From: Chthoniobacteraceae bacterium
Lineage (GTDB): Bacteria > Verrucomicrobiota > Verrucomicrobiia > Chthoniobacterales > Chthoniobacteraceae
Direction of reading: 5' to 3'
Assembly (NCBI GenBank): GCA_947479475.1
Contig: CANJZW010000058.1
Location: 1-32,077, forward strand
Length of the DNA: 32,077 nt
Part shown: piece after piece, positions 1 to 9,700 of the stretch
How positions within the stretch are numbered: the first letter of the stretch is position 1
How the letters are laid out: each line of letters begins with the position of its first letter
Notes under the pieces: generated by a model
Databases searched by the model: none
Seen by the model: the letters and a program-made list of their open reading frames with translations, nothing else
Told to the model about the DNA's origin: nothing
Program-made: the position numbers and the translations under genes

Positions 1-149
1 GAGAGTTATCGCGGCCCCAGGCCGAAGTAGAGACGCCAGGCGGGCATCCATCGGAGTGCGGCGGCGGGAGAAAACGCCCGCCCCGTACTCCGGCGGCCCT
101 CCACTTTCACACCGGCAGGACCCATCCGCTTTCACACCGGCCCTCGCAG
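1..149. mobile_element. Possible end of an IS21-like insertion element (fragment)
   Basis: This stretch does not read like the autotransporter sequence that begins at about base 150. It holds two identical 13-bp copies of CTTTCACACCGGC at 104-116 and 129-141, with a 25-bp period. Short tandem-like motifs of this kind are typical of the terminal regions of IS21-family elements. The autotransporter frame is open through it by chance, but the implied residues are Pro/Arg/His-rich and unlike a passenger domain. No transposase ORF is visible because the window starts here. It could instead be another repeat class or an assembly chimera, and the family assignment is inference. Confidence 0.35.
104..141. 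repeat. Two 13-bp direct repeats
   Basis: CTTTCACACCGGC occurs at 104-116 and again, identical, at 129-141. The copies are separated by 12 bp and lie just before the sequence becomes recognisably autotransporter coding. They resemble transposase-binding repeats at an insertion-element end. Confidence 0.8.
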
Positions 150-182
150 CAGATAGGCGCCTACAACGGAGGCACGCTGATT

Positions 183-1760
183 TTGGGTGGAATGTCCATT
201 GATAAGCCCGTCCTTCAGGTGCTTAAAGGAAACGGCACAGTCAACGGTGATATTATCATTGGCTCCGGAGTCGTGGTTCAACCCGGGAACTCACCGGGCC
301 GCCTTAGTTTTGTCGGTAATGTGATCGCGATGCCAGGAAGCGAATTGCAGTTCGAATACACGGCCAATGCCAAAACAACTGTTGGAACCGGGGCCGTCGA
401 TCATATCGCAGTCACGGGTTCTCTGCGCGCAAAGGGAGAAATTGCGGCGGTGGCGTGGGACGCGAGTGGGAAACCTCGGGTCAATGACTTCAAGAAACAT
501 ACGTTTGATATTCTCTCGTATTCTGTGGGAACAGTTTCAGACGTCACCGGAGCCATCCCGAGCTATATAAACGTGGGGGGAACATTGGTTCAAAGCGCGA
601 TGTTAGCGGCTTCGGTAAGCTGCGGAACCGTAGGGCTCATCCAAATGTCCGTGCAACGCTTGCCGTTCGCGTCAGTCGGAAGTGGCAACATTTCAAAACT
701 GGGGGCCTTTTTCGACGCCAACCTTGAGCGAAGCAATGGCGCCATTGCGGATTTCATCACGCGTCTGGACAGCCAAAGCTCATTTGATGGAGTGCGCGCG
801 CTTTTGGCGGAGCTAAACCCCGGTCTATACGCGGAATTGCCTAACATCGCATTGGGGCGTCTAAAGGGCGTCCAAAGCGGATTGAGCGGTCGTTTGAACA
901 CTCTTACCCTGGGATCGCTTGATGCACCCGCAGAGCGTGAAATGACGGCCTGGACAACCTCCTACGGTTCATGGCAGCGACTAAATTCAAACAGCGCTGA
1001 AGGCACGCCCGGCTACTTGGGAAGCCATTACGGCAATGTGTCTGGAGTGGAACGCAAAATGGGGAACTTGACGCTTGGCGTGAGTGGCGCACTGGGGGGG
1101 AGCACTGCGAACTTAGGACAGAACTTGGGATCCCTGAAAGCGGAGACATGGCACGCCGGTTTGTACGGAAGCACTCCTCTGGGACCTGTGACGATTGATG
1201 CTGCCGCTTCCTATGGACTTGGGGAAAACACCTTAAAGCCGATATCTTCAACAACACCGCGGCAGGTTAAATTCCAAGATACAGAGTGGCTTACCCAAAT
1301 AGGACTTTCTGTTCCGATCAAAAGCGGTTCCCTGACAGTCACCCCATCGGTGCATCTGCTTTCTTCAGGTTACAAGCAGGATGAGTTCACGGATACCGGG
1401 GCAACTCCAATGACGATGAAGGTTGCGGCAAACGCGTCTATGGCAAATACAGTCAAGACGGGGGTCCAAACAACAATGCCCTTCACCATACTCGGACATA
1501 CTGTGCGCTTGAGTGCGTCTGCGGACTGGCTGCGTTATTTGAAGAACAAGAACCGTAGTACGAGCGTGATGTTGGGAGGCTTGGACGATGCCGCTGTGCA
1601 AGTCGACGGTTCGACGCTGGGCGCCGACTCTTTCGAGGTTGGGACGACTGCAGAAATATCGATCACCCGACGCACGACATTACGGTTCAATCTTCTGCGT
1701 GAGATGCAAAGCAAGGAAACAACGACGAACGGGAATGTGACCTTCAGCGTTGATTTCTAA
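183..1760 (+). CDS. Autotransporter (type V secretion) protein, 5'-truncated
   Basis: This is the C-terminal part of a surface autotransporter: a beta-helical passenger exported through its own outer-membrane barrel. Residues 1-60 carry an autotransporter-associated beta-strand repeat (GNGTVNGDIIIGSG, then QPGNSPG). Residues about 160-245 look like a linker or alpha-helical segment. Residues about 255-525 have the alternating pattern of the autotransporter beta-domain and end in Phe, the usual barrel C-terminus. The first codon here is TTG. The beta-repeat reading (AYNGGTLIL) already begins upstream at about 159, so this is not a natural start: signal peptide and most of the passenger are missing, apparently cut by the element-like sequence at 1-149. 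GC looks lower than in the neighbouring genes. The family is clear; the ligand or role is unknown. Confidence 0.85.
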   Translation: MGGMSIDKPVLQVLKGNGTVNGDIIIGSGVVVQPGNSPGRLSFVGNVIAMPGSELQFEYTANAKTTVGTGAVDHIAVTGSLRAKGEIAAVAWDASGKPRVNDFKKHTFDILSYSVGTVSDVTGAIPSYINVGGTLVQSAMLAASVSCGTVGLIQMSVQRLPFASVGSGNISKLGAFFDANLERSNGAIADFITRLDSQSSFDGVRALLAELNPGLYAELPNIALGRLKGVQSGLSGRLNTLTLGSLDAPAEREMTAWTTSYGSWQRLNSNSAEGTPGYLGSHYGNVSGVERKMGNLTLGVSGALGGSTANLGQNLGSLKAETWHAGLYGSTPLGPVTIDAAASYGLGENTLKPISSTTPRQVKFQDTEWLTQIGLSVPIKSGSLTVTPSVHLLSSGYKQDEFTDTGATPMTMKVAANASMANTVKTGVQTTMPFTILGHTVRLSASADWLRYLKNKNRSTSVMLGGLDDAAVQVDGSTLGADSFEVGTTAEISITRRTTLRFNLLREMQSKETTTNGNVTFSVDF

Positions 1761-1877
1761 ACCGCCGCACCCCCGTCCGTTCCATTGAAAAGAGACGCGC
1801 CAGGATCGGTAACCCAAACAATCCAATCTGGTTCTGAATCACCCCTCCAAAGAAACAGAGGCGTCTAAAACTGGCGT

Positions 1878-4800
1878 CTATTCCTTAACGAGCGGATGGT
1901 CCTTCATGAGCTCGTCCACCGTGCAAAAATTCACGCGGCCGGGATAATTTGCCCGAACTTTCTGCACTTGCTCAGCGGACACAGGCGCGGCCTGATTGCC
2001 GAAACTGTTGCGCACAAAAGTGAGCACCGAAGCCATTTCGCCATCGTTCAACATCCCGCCAAACGGCGTCATGGGAACTTGCCCGTCGTACTTTTTGCCA
2101 TTGATTTCCAGCGGCCCCATCAGCCCGTAAAGGGTAAGCTTGATAAGACGGTCGGTGTCGCCGCTCACCCACTGGCTCTTTTCCAAGGACGGAAACGCGG
2201 GGTCAAGCCCCTTCCCGTTGGGTTGATGGCAGGTCGCACAATGCCCGTCCCGGAAGTAAACCTTTTGACCTGCAAGAAACTGCGTTTTCGCCTCGGCACT
2301 CAAGTGCGCGGGTGCGCGGAGTTCGAGGTGATCGGAGGTTTCCTTCTCAGCCCCGCCCTCAAGCCGGGTGGTGGCCGTTTTAAAGGCGTTCGTGCTCCAT
2401 TGGTCCAGAGGTTGGGCACCTCCTATCGCGACGATTTTCCGCGCGGCGCCCGCATCCGGCAGCCACGATGCTGCGACGATAGCCTCCAGTCGGACCCGCC
2501 CGTGTTCGTCGGCCGCCGCCTTTTCCAAAAGCGCGGCGTGATCTCCGATGCGGTGCGTGCTGTAGCGCAAGACCCGGACCGCCGCCGCCCTGGCATGGAA
2601 ATCTTTTGCGTTAAGTAACTGGCGCAGCAAAGGCTCCTCAACCTGATTGATACCCCAGGTCGTCCAGAGCGCTTCGAGAGCGTAGTGCTCGTAGTTAGGG
2701 TCCTTGATATCCAACGCAGCGACCCATTTCCGCAACGCAGGCAAGACCTCAGACGAGGGCAGGCCGCGCAAATGACGCCGCGTCCGGTAGCGGGTGCGCA
2801 ACTCGGGCTCCTTCAAGTTTTCGAGCAACGTCGCCACGCTGGCACCGTCGATCTGCGCCGGCTTCACCAGCGGCCGCGAAGGATACGTGATGCGGTAGAT
2901 CCGTCCGTGTGTGTGGTCCCTGAAGGGGTCGCGCGCGTTGTGCTGCATGTGGCCAATGAGCGGATTCTGCCAGTCAATGACGTACAACGAACCGTCTGGG
3001 GCGAATTCCAGGTCCACCGGGCGGAAGTTGCCATCGCTGCTTTTGAGTAATTCCTGGCGGAAGCTCGTCTTCCATCCTGTGCCATCGTCTTCAATGCGAT
3101 GCTGCTTGATCCCAAGAAAACCGATGTTGTTACAAAGGATGAGGTCGCCCTGAACGTCGTCTGGAAAATGCCTGGAGGAAACCACTTCCAACCCTGAAGT
3201 GGGGCGCACCTTTTGTCCTTCTGGGATCAGGTCGGGAGTGGACGGCGTTTTGGAACCGAACGTGGGTTTGACCGAAACAGGCAGCATCCAGTTCAGACTC
3301 GGACCGGAGGTGTGCAAAAAGAAATCCTGCCCCCACGCGTCAAACACTGCCCCCCAAGGATTCGGAATGGAAAGCTGGGCCGTGCGCTCCAGTTGACCAC
3401 GTTGCGGGCTGTAGCGGAAAAACCCGCCATCCACGCACCGGACCGGCCCGTAGGGCGTCTCCACGTTGGAATGCAGGAACACCCCTTCGCACAAGATAAA
3501 CGCGCCGCTCGGATCGGCCGTGTAGGCGCTGATGGCGTGGTGCGTGTCGTGCGAATCGAAGCCGCCCAGCACGATTTCACGGGTGTCCGCCTTGCCGTCC
3601 CCATCCGTATCGCGCAGCAGGACAAGATTCGGTTCCTGCGAAACGTACACCCCCTCCGGCGCGAACTCGAAGCCAATGGGCAAGTGCAGGTGATCGGCGA
3701 ACACCGTTTCTTTGTCGGCTTTGCCGTCGCCATCGGTGTCCTCGTAGATGAGGATCTTGTCGTTCGGCAGTGCATCCCCCGGCCTGTAATGCGGATAAAT
3801 CGGCATCACCGCGACCCAAAGACGACCTTTGTCGTCGAAGGACATCTGCATGGGGTTGGCGAGGTTTGGGAACTGTTTCTCGCTTGCAAAGAGCGACGCC
3901 TTGTAGCCTTCGGGAAGGATGAACGACTTCAAACTGTCCTCCTCCTCAAGGAACTTGTCGCTGCCGTTTTTAACGCTCGGCTGGTAGTTCGTTGGCACTT
4001 CAGGCAGCGGATGCGTGCCGCTGTCGTTGACCACGAGGTCCTTCTTTTTGCCCAACGCAATGTTGTGAATGAGCGTGTCCCGGATCGCGGCCAATTCACG
4101 CGTTTTCTGGACTTCATCCGGATAGTTCTGCGGCCCAAACGGGTTGTAGCGCTGACCATGGGAGTGGACGCCGTTCACCAGATGGTAATCGTTGTTCCAG
4201 AACCACTCCTTCTGCATGACCGCTTCGTGGAGCAACTTGGGATCCGCCTTCGAAACCCGCGCCTGTTTTCCATACAGGCCGTTAGCCAGAATTTCGGCCA
4301 CCCGCTTGTAGCCCTCTTCGTTCGGAATAAAACCGCCGGTCGTCAGCGGTTGAGTGGCCTTTGCGTAAAGCGCCTTGGTCGGATTGAACAGGTCAATGTA
4401 CGTCAGCCCGTTTTTCTTCGCCACACGCTCCAGAGCGCCCGCGTACAAAGCGAGGTTCGCGTTTTCCTTCTCGCCGTTGGGGAGATCTCTTTTCGCAGAC
4501 TGATTCTCAAACGCCACCGGCGACACAAGCACCACACGCGGCGCCGCCTTCGCGTTGTAAGCTTTGCTTAGCGTATGCTGCACCCAGGCTTCGACTTCAG
4601 CCTCGAAGTTCGCAACGCCTGCAGGCCCCGCAAAGGACTCGTTGTACCCGAAAAAACCCACCACCGTGTCCGCCCGCAAAAAGGCCAGCCACTCATCCGG
4701 CATCGGGAAAAACCCCTTCCCATGGTGCACGTTCAGCTCTGGGTGAAACTTCTCGGCGCCGGGAAACGCCCACTGCGTGGCGCGCGAGGGATGCGGACGG

Positions 4801-5105
4801 AAACCCGGCGTGTCGCCGACGTGCCCCATGTTACGCACAAAAAGTTCCGCCTTAGGAAACCGCAACTGCAGCTCCGTCTCCAGACGACCGTAATAAACGT
4901 CCCTCTCCGCGAGACCGTTCCCGACGAAAACCAGGCGCTCCCCTTTCACCGGAGGCGCAACGGCCTGGGAGCGTTTTGCCGTGGCGCTGTCGGGGATCGG
5001 CATCAGCGCATGGGGCGCGTTCTGGGGCGCGGCGTTCATCGCCTCCGCGAAAAGGGAGACGGGCAGGCCGGCAAAAGCAGCCATTGCAATAATGCTTTTA
5101 GTCAT
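1878..5105 (-). CDS. PVC-type haem-binding membrane-bound dehydrogenase with N-terminal SGNH-like domain
   Basis: Large exported protein of 1075 residues, typical of Planctomycetes and Verrucomicrobia. It has a signal peptide (about 1-25), an SGNH/GDSL-like domain (about 57-280), a sorbosone-dehydrogenase-like beta-propeller (about 395-740) with two Ca-binding-like DTDGDGKAD loops at 456-464 and 499-507, a HEAT-like helical region (about 745-905) and a C-terminal cytochrome c domain with CATCH at 956-960. Met1012 in VPMTPFGG is a likely axial haem ligand. It probably oxidises a sugar-type substrate in the periplasm and passes electrons to c-type cytochromes; the substrate is unknown. In the SGNH-like part, block I reads GNG, not GDS, and block V reads IPNEEGY without the His, so esterase activity is doubtful. 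It is last in the minus-strand cluster, 178 bp after the DUF1501 gene. Confidence 0.9.
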   Translation of the reverse strand: MTKSIIAMAAFAGLPVSLFAEAMNAAPQNAPHALMPIPDSATAKRSQAVAPPVKGERLVFVGNGLAERDVYYGRLETELQLRFPKAELFVRNMGHVGDTPGFRPHPSRATQWAFPGAEKFHPELNVHHGKGFFPMPDEWLAFLRADTVVGFFGYNESFAGPAGVANFEAEVEAWVQHTLSKAYNAKAAPRVVLVSPVAFENQSAKRDLPNGEKENANLALYAGALERVAKKNGLTYIDLFNPTKALYAKATQPLTTGGFIPNEEGYKRVAEILANGLYGKQARVSKADPKLLHEAVMQKEWFWNNDYHLVNGVHSHGQRYNPFGPQNYPDEVQKTRELAAIRDTLIHNIALGKKKDLVVNDSGTHPLPEVPTNYQPSVKNGSDKFLEEEDSLKSFILPEGYKASLFASEKQFPNLANPMQMSFDDKGRLWVAVMPIYPHYRPGDALPNDKILIYEDTDGDGKADKETVFADHLHLPIGFEFAPEGVYVSQEPNLVLLRDTDGDGKADTREIVLGGFDSHDTHHAISAYTADPSGAFILCEGVFLHSNVETPYGPVRCVDGGFFRYSPQRGQLERTAQLSIPNPWGAVFDAWGQDFFLHTSGPSLNWMLPVSVKPTFGSKTPSTPDLIPEGQKVRPTSGLEVVSSRHFPDDVQGDLILCNNIGFLGIKQHRIEDDGTGWKTSFRQELLKSSDGNFRPVDLEFAPDGSLYVIDWQNPLIGHMQHNARDPFRDHTHGRIYRITYPSRPLVKPAQIDGASVATLLENLKEPELRTRYRTRRHLRGLPSSEVLPALRKWVAALDIKDPNYEHYALEALWTTWGINQVEEPLLRQLLNAKDFHARAAAVRVLRYSTHRIGDHAALLEKAAADEHGRVRLEAIVAASWLPDAGAARKIVAIGGAQPLDQWSTNAFKTATTRLEGGAEKETSDHLELRAPAHLSAEAKTQFLAGQKVYFRDGHCATCHQPNGKGLDPAFPSLEKSQWVSGDTDRLIKLTLYGLMGPLEINGKKYDGQVPMTPFGGMLNDGEMASVLTFVRNSFGNQAAPVSAEQVQKVRANYPGRVNFCTVDELMKDHPLVKE

Positions 5106-5283
5106 AAGTAAAGAGTTTCAGGAAAAGGGATTGGGACTTTGAAACAAACAGCGTTTCGGATCAAGGCCGCTTGAAGCCAAAACAGAAGCAAGCTCGTGCT
5201 CGGCGAAGCGCGGACGCGCACGTTTAAAACAGGCACGCCGTGTCCTCCCCTCCAGCCTGCGAAGAGGGACGCCGTGACTGGAC

Positions 5284-6756
5284 TCAGGCCAACAATGGCG
5301 CGATGACGTTGGCCTTCTCGACCCCCGTCAACCGGAAGTCCAGCCCTTGCGAGCGGAAGGTAAACCGCTCGTGGTTGATCCCAAGCAGATGCATCACCGT
5401 GGCATGCAGATCGCGGACGTGGACAGGATCCCGGGCGATGTTGTAGGAGAAGTCATCGGTCTCGCCGTAGATTGCTCCGCCCTTGGCGCCGCCACCGGCC
5501 ATCCACATTGTGAAGCAACGGGGATGGTGATCGCGCCCGTAATTTTCGTGGGTGAGACCGCCCTGGGAATAAACCGTGCGGCCGAATTCGCCGCCCCAGA
5601 TGATGAGGGTGTCCTCGAACATGCCCCGGCTTTTGAGGTCGTTGATGAGGCCGAATGTGGCCTGGTCGATGTCCTGGCACTGGGAGGGCATCCGTTTGCC
5701 AACGTTGCTGTGGTGGTCCCAGTTATTGAGGTAGAGCTGTACAAAGCGCACGCCCCGTTCCACAAGACGGCGCGACATTAAAGCGCAGTTGGCGAAGGTG
5801 CCCGGGGTGCGTGCCTCTTCTCCGTAAAGAGTGAAGGTGCTCTGCGGTTCTTTGGAAAGATCGGTCAATTCGGGCACGCTGCTCTGCATGCGGAAAGCCA
5901 TCTCGTACTGCTGGATGCGGGTACGCGTCTCAGGATCCCCCAGGACGTCGAGGTTGATCGAGTTGAGCGCGTTGATGCTGTCGAGGCTCCGGCGCCGCAG
6001 CGTTTCGGGAACGCCGGGTGGATTGTTGATGAACAAAATCGGATCCCCCTTGCTGCGGAAAGAAACCCCCGCGTGCTCGCCGGGCAGATAACCGCTGCTC
6101 CACAGTTTTGAGGAGATGGCCTGCTCCTGCTCGCGGTTGGTGGGGTTCGCCACAAGGACCACAAACGTGGGCAGGTTTTGATTCACTGCACCAAGCCCGT
6201 AACTCACCCAGGAACCGATGCAGGGGCGGCCGCCGATCTGGGAGCCCGTCTGCATTTCCGTGATGGCGGGTTCGTGGTTGATGGCCTCTGTGAACATCGA
6301 GCGGACAAACGCCATGTCGTCCACACACTTCGCGGTTTGGGGCAGCAATTCGCTCACCCACATCCCGCTTTTGCCGTGCTGGGCGAAGTTGAACTTGGAG
6401 GGCGCCACGGGGAAGCGCGCCTGCCCGCTGGTCATGCCCGTCAAGCGCTGCCCGTTGCGGATGCTGTCGGGCAGGTCCTTGTCGTACATCGCGGCCATTT
6501 CGGGCTTGTAGTCGTAGAGGTCTAACTGGGAGGGCCCGCCCACCATGTGAAGATAGATGACGTACTTCGCCTTCGGCGCGAAATGGGGCACAGAGCGGCC
6601 CTCCGTTGCCGAAGCCTGCGCGCCGCTTTGTCCGAGCAGTGTTCCCAGCGCCGCCGTGCCTAGCACGTTGGCGCCGGTTCCGAGAAACTGGCGCCGAGTA
6701 AGAGCCAGCTTCGCTTCGGGCGAAAGATTCCTGAACAAATGAGAGTTACAATTCAT
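5284..6756 (-). CDS. DUF1501 domain protein, Tat-exported (sulfatase-like fold)
   Basis: DUF1501 protein of 490 residues, full length for the family. The N-terminus has a Tat signal (TRRQFLGTGA, residues 20-29, then a hydrophobic stretch to about 42), so it is exported folded. Family motifs are visible: MVGGPSQLDLYD at 71-82, WGGEFGRT at 387-394 and GRDHHP at 407-412; the last two resemble metal-site segments of the alkaline phosphatase/sulfatase superfamily. Catalysis has not been established for the family as far as I know. In PVC genomes it sits beside DUF1549/DUF1553 genes, as here: the upstream gene ends 36 bp before this ATG. Co-transcription and a joint periplasmic role in polysaccharide use are inferred. 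Confidence 0.92.
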   Translation of the reverse strand: MNCNSHLFRNLSPEAKLALTRRQFLGTGANVLGTAALGTLLGQSGAQASATEGRSVPHFAPKAKYVIYLHMVGGPSQLDLYDYKPEMAAMYDKDLPDSIRNGQRLTGMTSGQARFPVAPSKFNFAQHGKSGMWVSELLPQTAKCVDDMAFVRSMFTEAINHEPAITEMQTGSQIGGRPCIGSWVSYGLGAVNQNLPTFVVLVANPTNREQEQAISSKLWSSGYLPGEHAGVSFRSKGDPILFINNPPGVPETLRRRSLDSINALNSINLDVLGDPETRTRIQQYEMAFRMQSSVPELTDLSKEPQSTFTLYGEEARTPGTFANCALMSRRLVERGVRFVQLYLNNWDHHSNVGKRMPSQCQDIDQATFGLINDLKSRGMFEDTLIIWGGEFGRTVYSQGGLTHENYGRDHHPRCFTMWMAGGGAKGGAIYGETDDFSYNIARDPVHVRDLHATVMHLLGINHERFTFRSQGLDFRLTGVEKANVIAPLLA

Positions 6757-6792
6757 CGAAAAAAGAAGTTAAGACTTTTGAAGAAGCGCAGG

Positions 6793-9700
6793 CTACTTGT
6801 TGAGAACCTCGTCCAGGTTGAGCACTTGGTTGCATACCATCGTCCACGCGGCAAGCGAGGCCGGTGCAAACCCGGTGCCGGGCCGGGTTTCGCCGACGGC
6901 CAGAAGCGCTGCGGCATCCTCGGGATGAGCGGTGTAATGGGATAAAAAGTCTTTGCTGCTCTGGAGCAAAATCTCCCGCTCCTTCGCGGTCGCCGCCCGT
7001 CCCAGCGCGCGTTGCACGATGTAATCCATGGCCTTGGCCCCTTCGTTTCCTCCGGCGAGCAGCGCGTTTTCGGCCAGATGCCTCGCCGCCTCGACAAACT
7101 GCGTATCGTTCAGGGTAGCAAGCGCCTGCAGCGGGGTGTTCGTGCGCTCGCGACGCACGCAACTCACTTCACGGCTGGGAGCGTTGAAGACATCCATGGT
7201 TGCCGGCGGCGCCATGCGTTTCCAAAACGTATACAGGGCGCGACGGTAGAGGGCGTCTCCTTTGTCCTGTTTGTAGTTGCGCGTGTCGCCGCCGGGCAAG
7301 CCAACCACCTCCCACACTCCCTCAGGTTGGTAGGGCCGCACGGAAGGGCCGTATATTTTTGAGGACATCAACCCGCTTGCCGACAGCGCGTAATCCCGCA
7401 CCATCTCGGCGTCCATCCGGAAGCGCGGGCCGCGTGAAAGCAACGCGTTGTCGCGGTCCTTTTCCAGTTTGGCGGCGGTGACGAGCGCGGACTGCCGGTA
7501 GGTGGCGCTGCTGAGCATCAACTTGAAAAGCCCCCGCACATCCCCGCCATTGTCCCGGAAGTCAGCTGCCAGCCAATCCAAGAGCTCCACGTGGGAGGGG
7601 TTCATTCCCATGAGGCCGAAATCCTCCGAGGTTCGTACCAATCCCTGCCCGAAAACCTCCTGCCAAAACCGGTTCACCGTGACGCGCGGCGTGAGCGGGT
7701 TTTTCTTGTCCACAAGCCACTGGGCGAGTCCGAGCCGGTTTTTAGGCGCCCCCGCGGGAAGCGGATGCAATGCCGCCGGGGGCAGCGCTTCCACCTCGTC
7801 CCCCAACTTGTTGTACTGCCCCCGGATCATGATGTTCGCCACAGGCATCTTGTCCGAGACTTCCTTCTGAATGTGTGTGATCACACTGCGGTCCTTGATC
7901 GCAGTTAATTCGGATTCAAGCTTAGCCAACTCGAGCGTTTGGGCGCGGTAAGCCTTGTCGTTCTGGGAGAGGAAGTGCTCCAAAAGAGCCTCCCTTTGAG
8001 CGGGTGAGCGTTTCGCGGGTTCCAGGGCCAGCGCTGTCAAACCTGTTGGAAAAGCAACCAACGCTCTCACGTCCGCCGCGGGGATCGCGCGTGCATAGAC
8101 GCGCACGTCCTGCACCGAGCCCTCCTCAAACGACGCCCCTGCACTGCGCTGCCCCACCAAAAACGGAGTCTTCGCGTTGATGACCGCCGTTGGCTTCAGC
8201 GAATTGGTGGCGGCCTTGAGTTTCTCCTCTTTGCCATCCACAAAAACTTTGACCCCCGCCTCCTTGCCCGAGCCGTCATAGGTGACGAAGACGTGCTGCC
8301 AAGTCCCTGGCTTAGCCACATTCCCAGTGGTGAGCTTCAGCGCGTTATCGGGGAATGCATCGACGATGTGGACGGCAAAACTCCGGTCGGCCTGATATAA
8401 ATCATAGCCTCGAAAGGCCTGCTTTGCATCCATACGCGCGAGGATCGAACCGTTCACCCCAAACTTACCCACCTTCACCCACGCCCCGTAGCTGAAGCCC
8501 TGTTTGAGTTCAAAATCGCCTACATCCCCCAGGGACACGCTCACTCCCGCTTTGAACACTGGGGCCGAGCCCAACTTGCCACCGGGCTTCCATTCCGGCT
8601 GCCCTGTGATCGCGGGCGTCGCTGCCACGTCTGAGGCTCCGAAGGCCTTTGCCGGGCTGCCCGCTCCCTCATTCAAAGGCGCGCGCACGACCAACCCGTC
8701 GTGCGGCAGTTCCGCCGCGACCACTTCCGGTGTCGCCGTGGAAAGCCATTTCTGAAACTCGGGCGTCGCCGCCACCTTGCGTTGTTTTATGGCCTCGCCT
8801 GCACTGGCAACCAACCCCGGAAGCGCTGTCCAACGGGTCCGGTCCGGCTCCGAGGGCACGACCAACACCGGCCCCCTGCCGTCCTTCACATTCCCGTCCA
8901 TCGCACCCTGTGTCGTATTCCGGAAAAACGCGGCCATCGAATAATAGTCGCGCTGGGTGATTGGGTCGAACTTGTGGTCGTGGCACTGACTGCAGTTCAT
9001 CGTGAGCCCGAGATACACCCAGCCCATCGTCTGCACCCGGTCGGAAGCGTACATCGCGAGGTTTTCCTCCGCAATGGTTCCCCCCTCGCTGGTGGTGATA
9101 TTGCAGCGTTGGAACCCGGTGGCAATAAGCTGATCTTCACGTGGCGAGGGCAAAAGATCCCCCGCGATCTGCTCCATGGTGAAGTCTGAAAACAGCTTGT
9201 TGGAGCTGAACGCACGGATGACCCAGTCCCGGTACAGCCACATTTCGCGGTAGTTATCAATGTGCAGTCCGTGAGTGTCGCCGTAGCGGGCCGCATCCAG
9301 CCAGTAGCGCGCGCGGTGTTCTCCCCAGGCCGCGGTATGCATGAGCCGGTCGATCCAATCCGAGATCGCCTGCTCCTTTTCCGCCGCATAGTCAGACACG
9401 AAAGCCTCCACCGCCTCGGGCTGGGGAGGCAAACCCGTCAGATCCAGATGCAGCCGCCGAAACAAAGTGCGCGCATCCGCTTCGGGGGCGGGTTCCAGCC
9501 CCACCGCCTCGAGCTTTGCGAGAACCATCCGGTCCAGCGGATTTTTCGCCCACTCGGTATTTTTCACCTGAGGCAGCGGCGCCTTCTCCGGGGTAATGAA
9601 TGACCAATGCTTCTGCCAGGGCGCGCCCGCATCAATCCAACGTTTAAGCAGCGCCACCTCCGCGGGTTTGAGCGTCTTGTGGGACTCCGGCGGAGGCATC

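Noticed and set aside
1761-1877. Terminator between the convergent autotransporter and dehydrogenase genes
   Set aside because: GGCGTCTA occurs twice as a direct repeat (about 1860-1880), but no stable inverted repeat was found.
3213-4571. Long plus-strand ORF (452 codons) opposite the haem-binding dehydrogenase gene
   Set aside because: It mirrors a GC-rich real gene with clear domains on the other strand. Its product is Arg/Val-rich with no recognisable motif.
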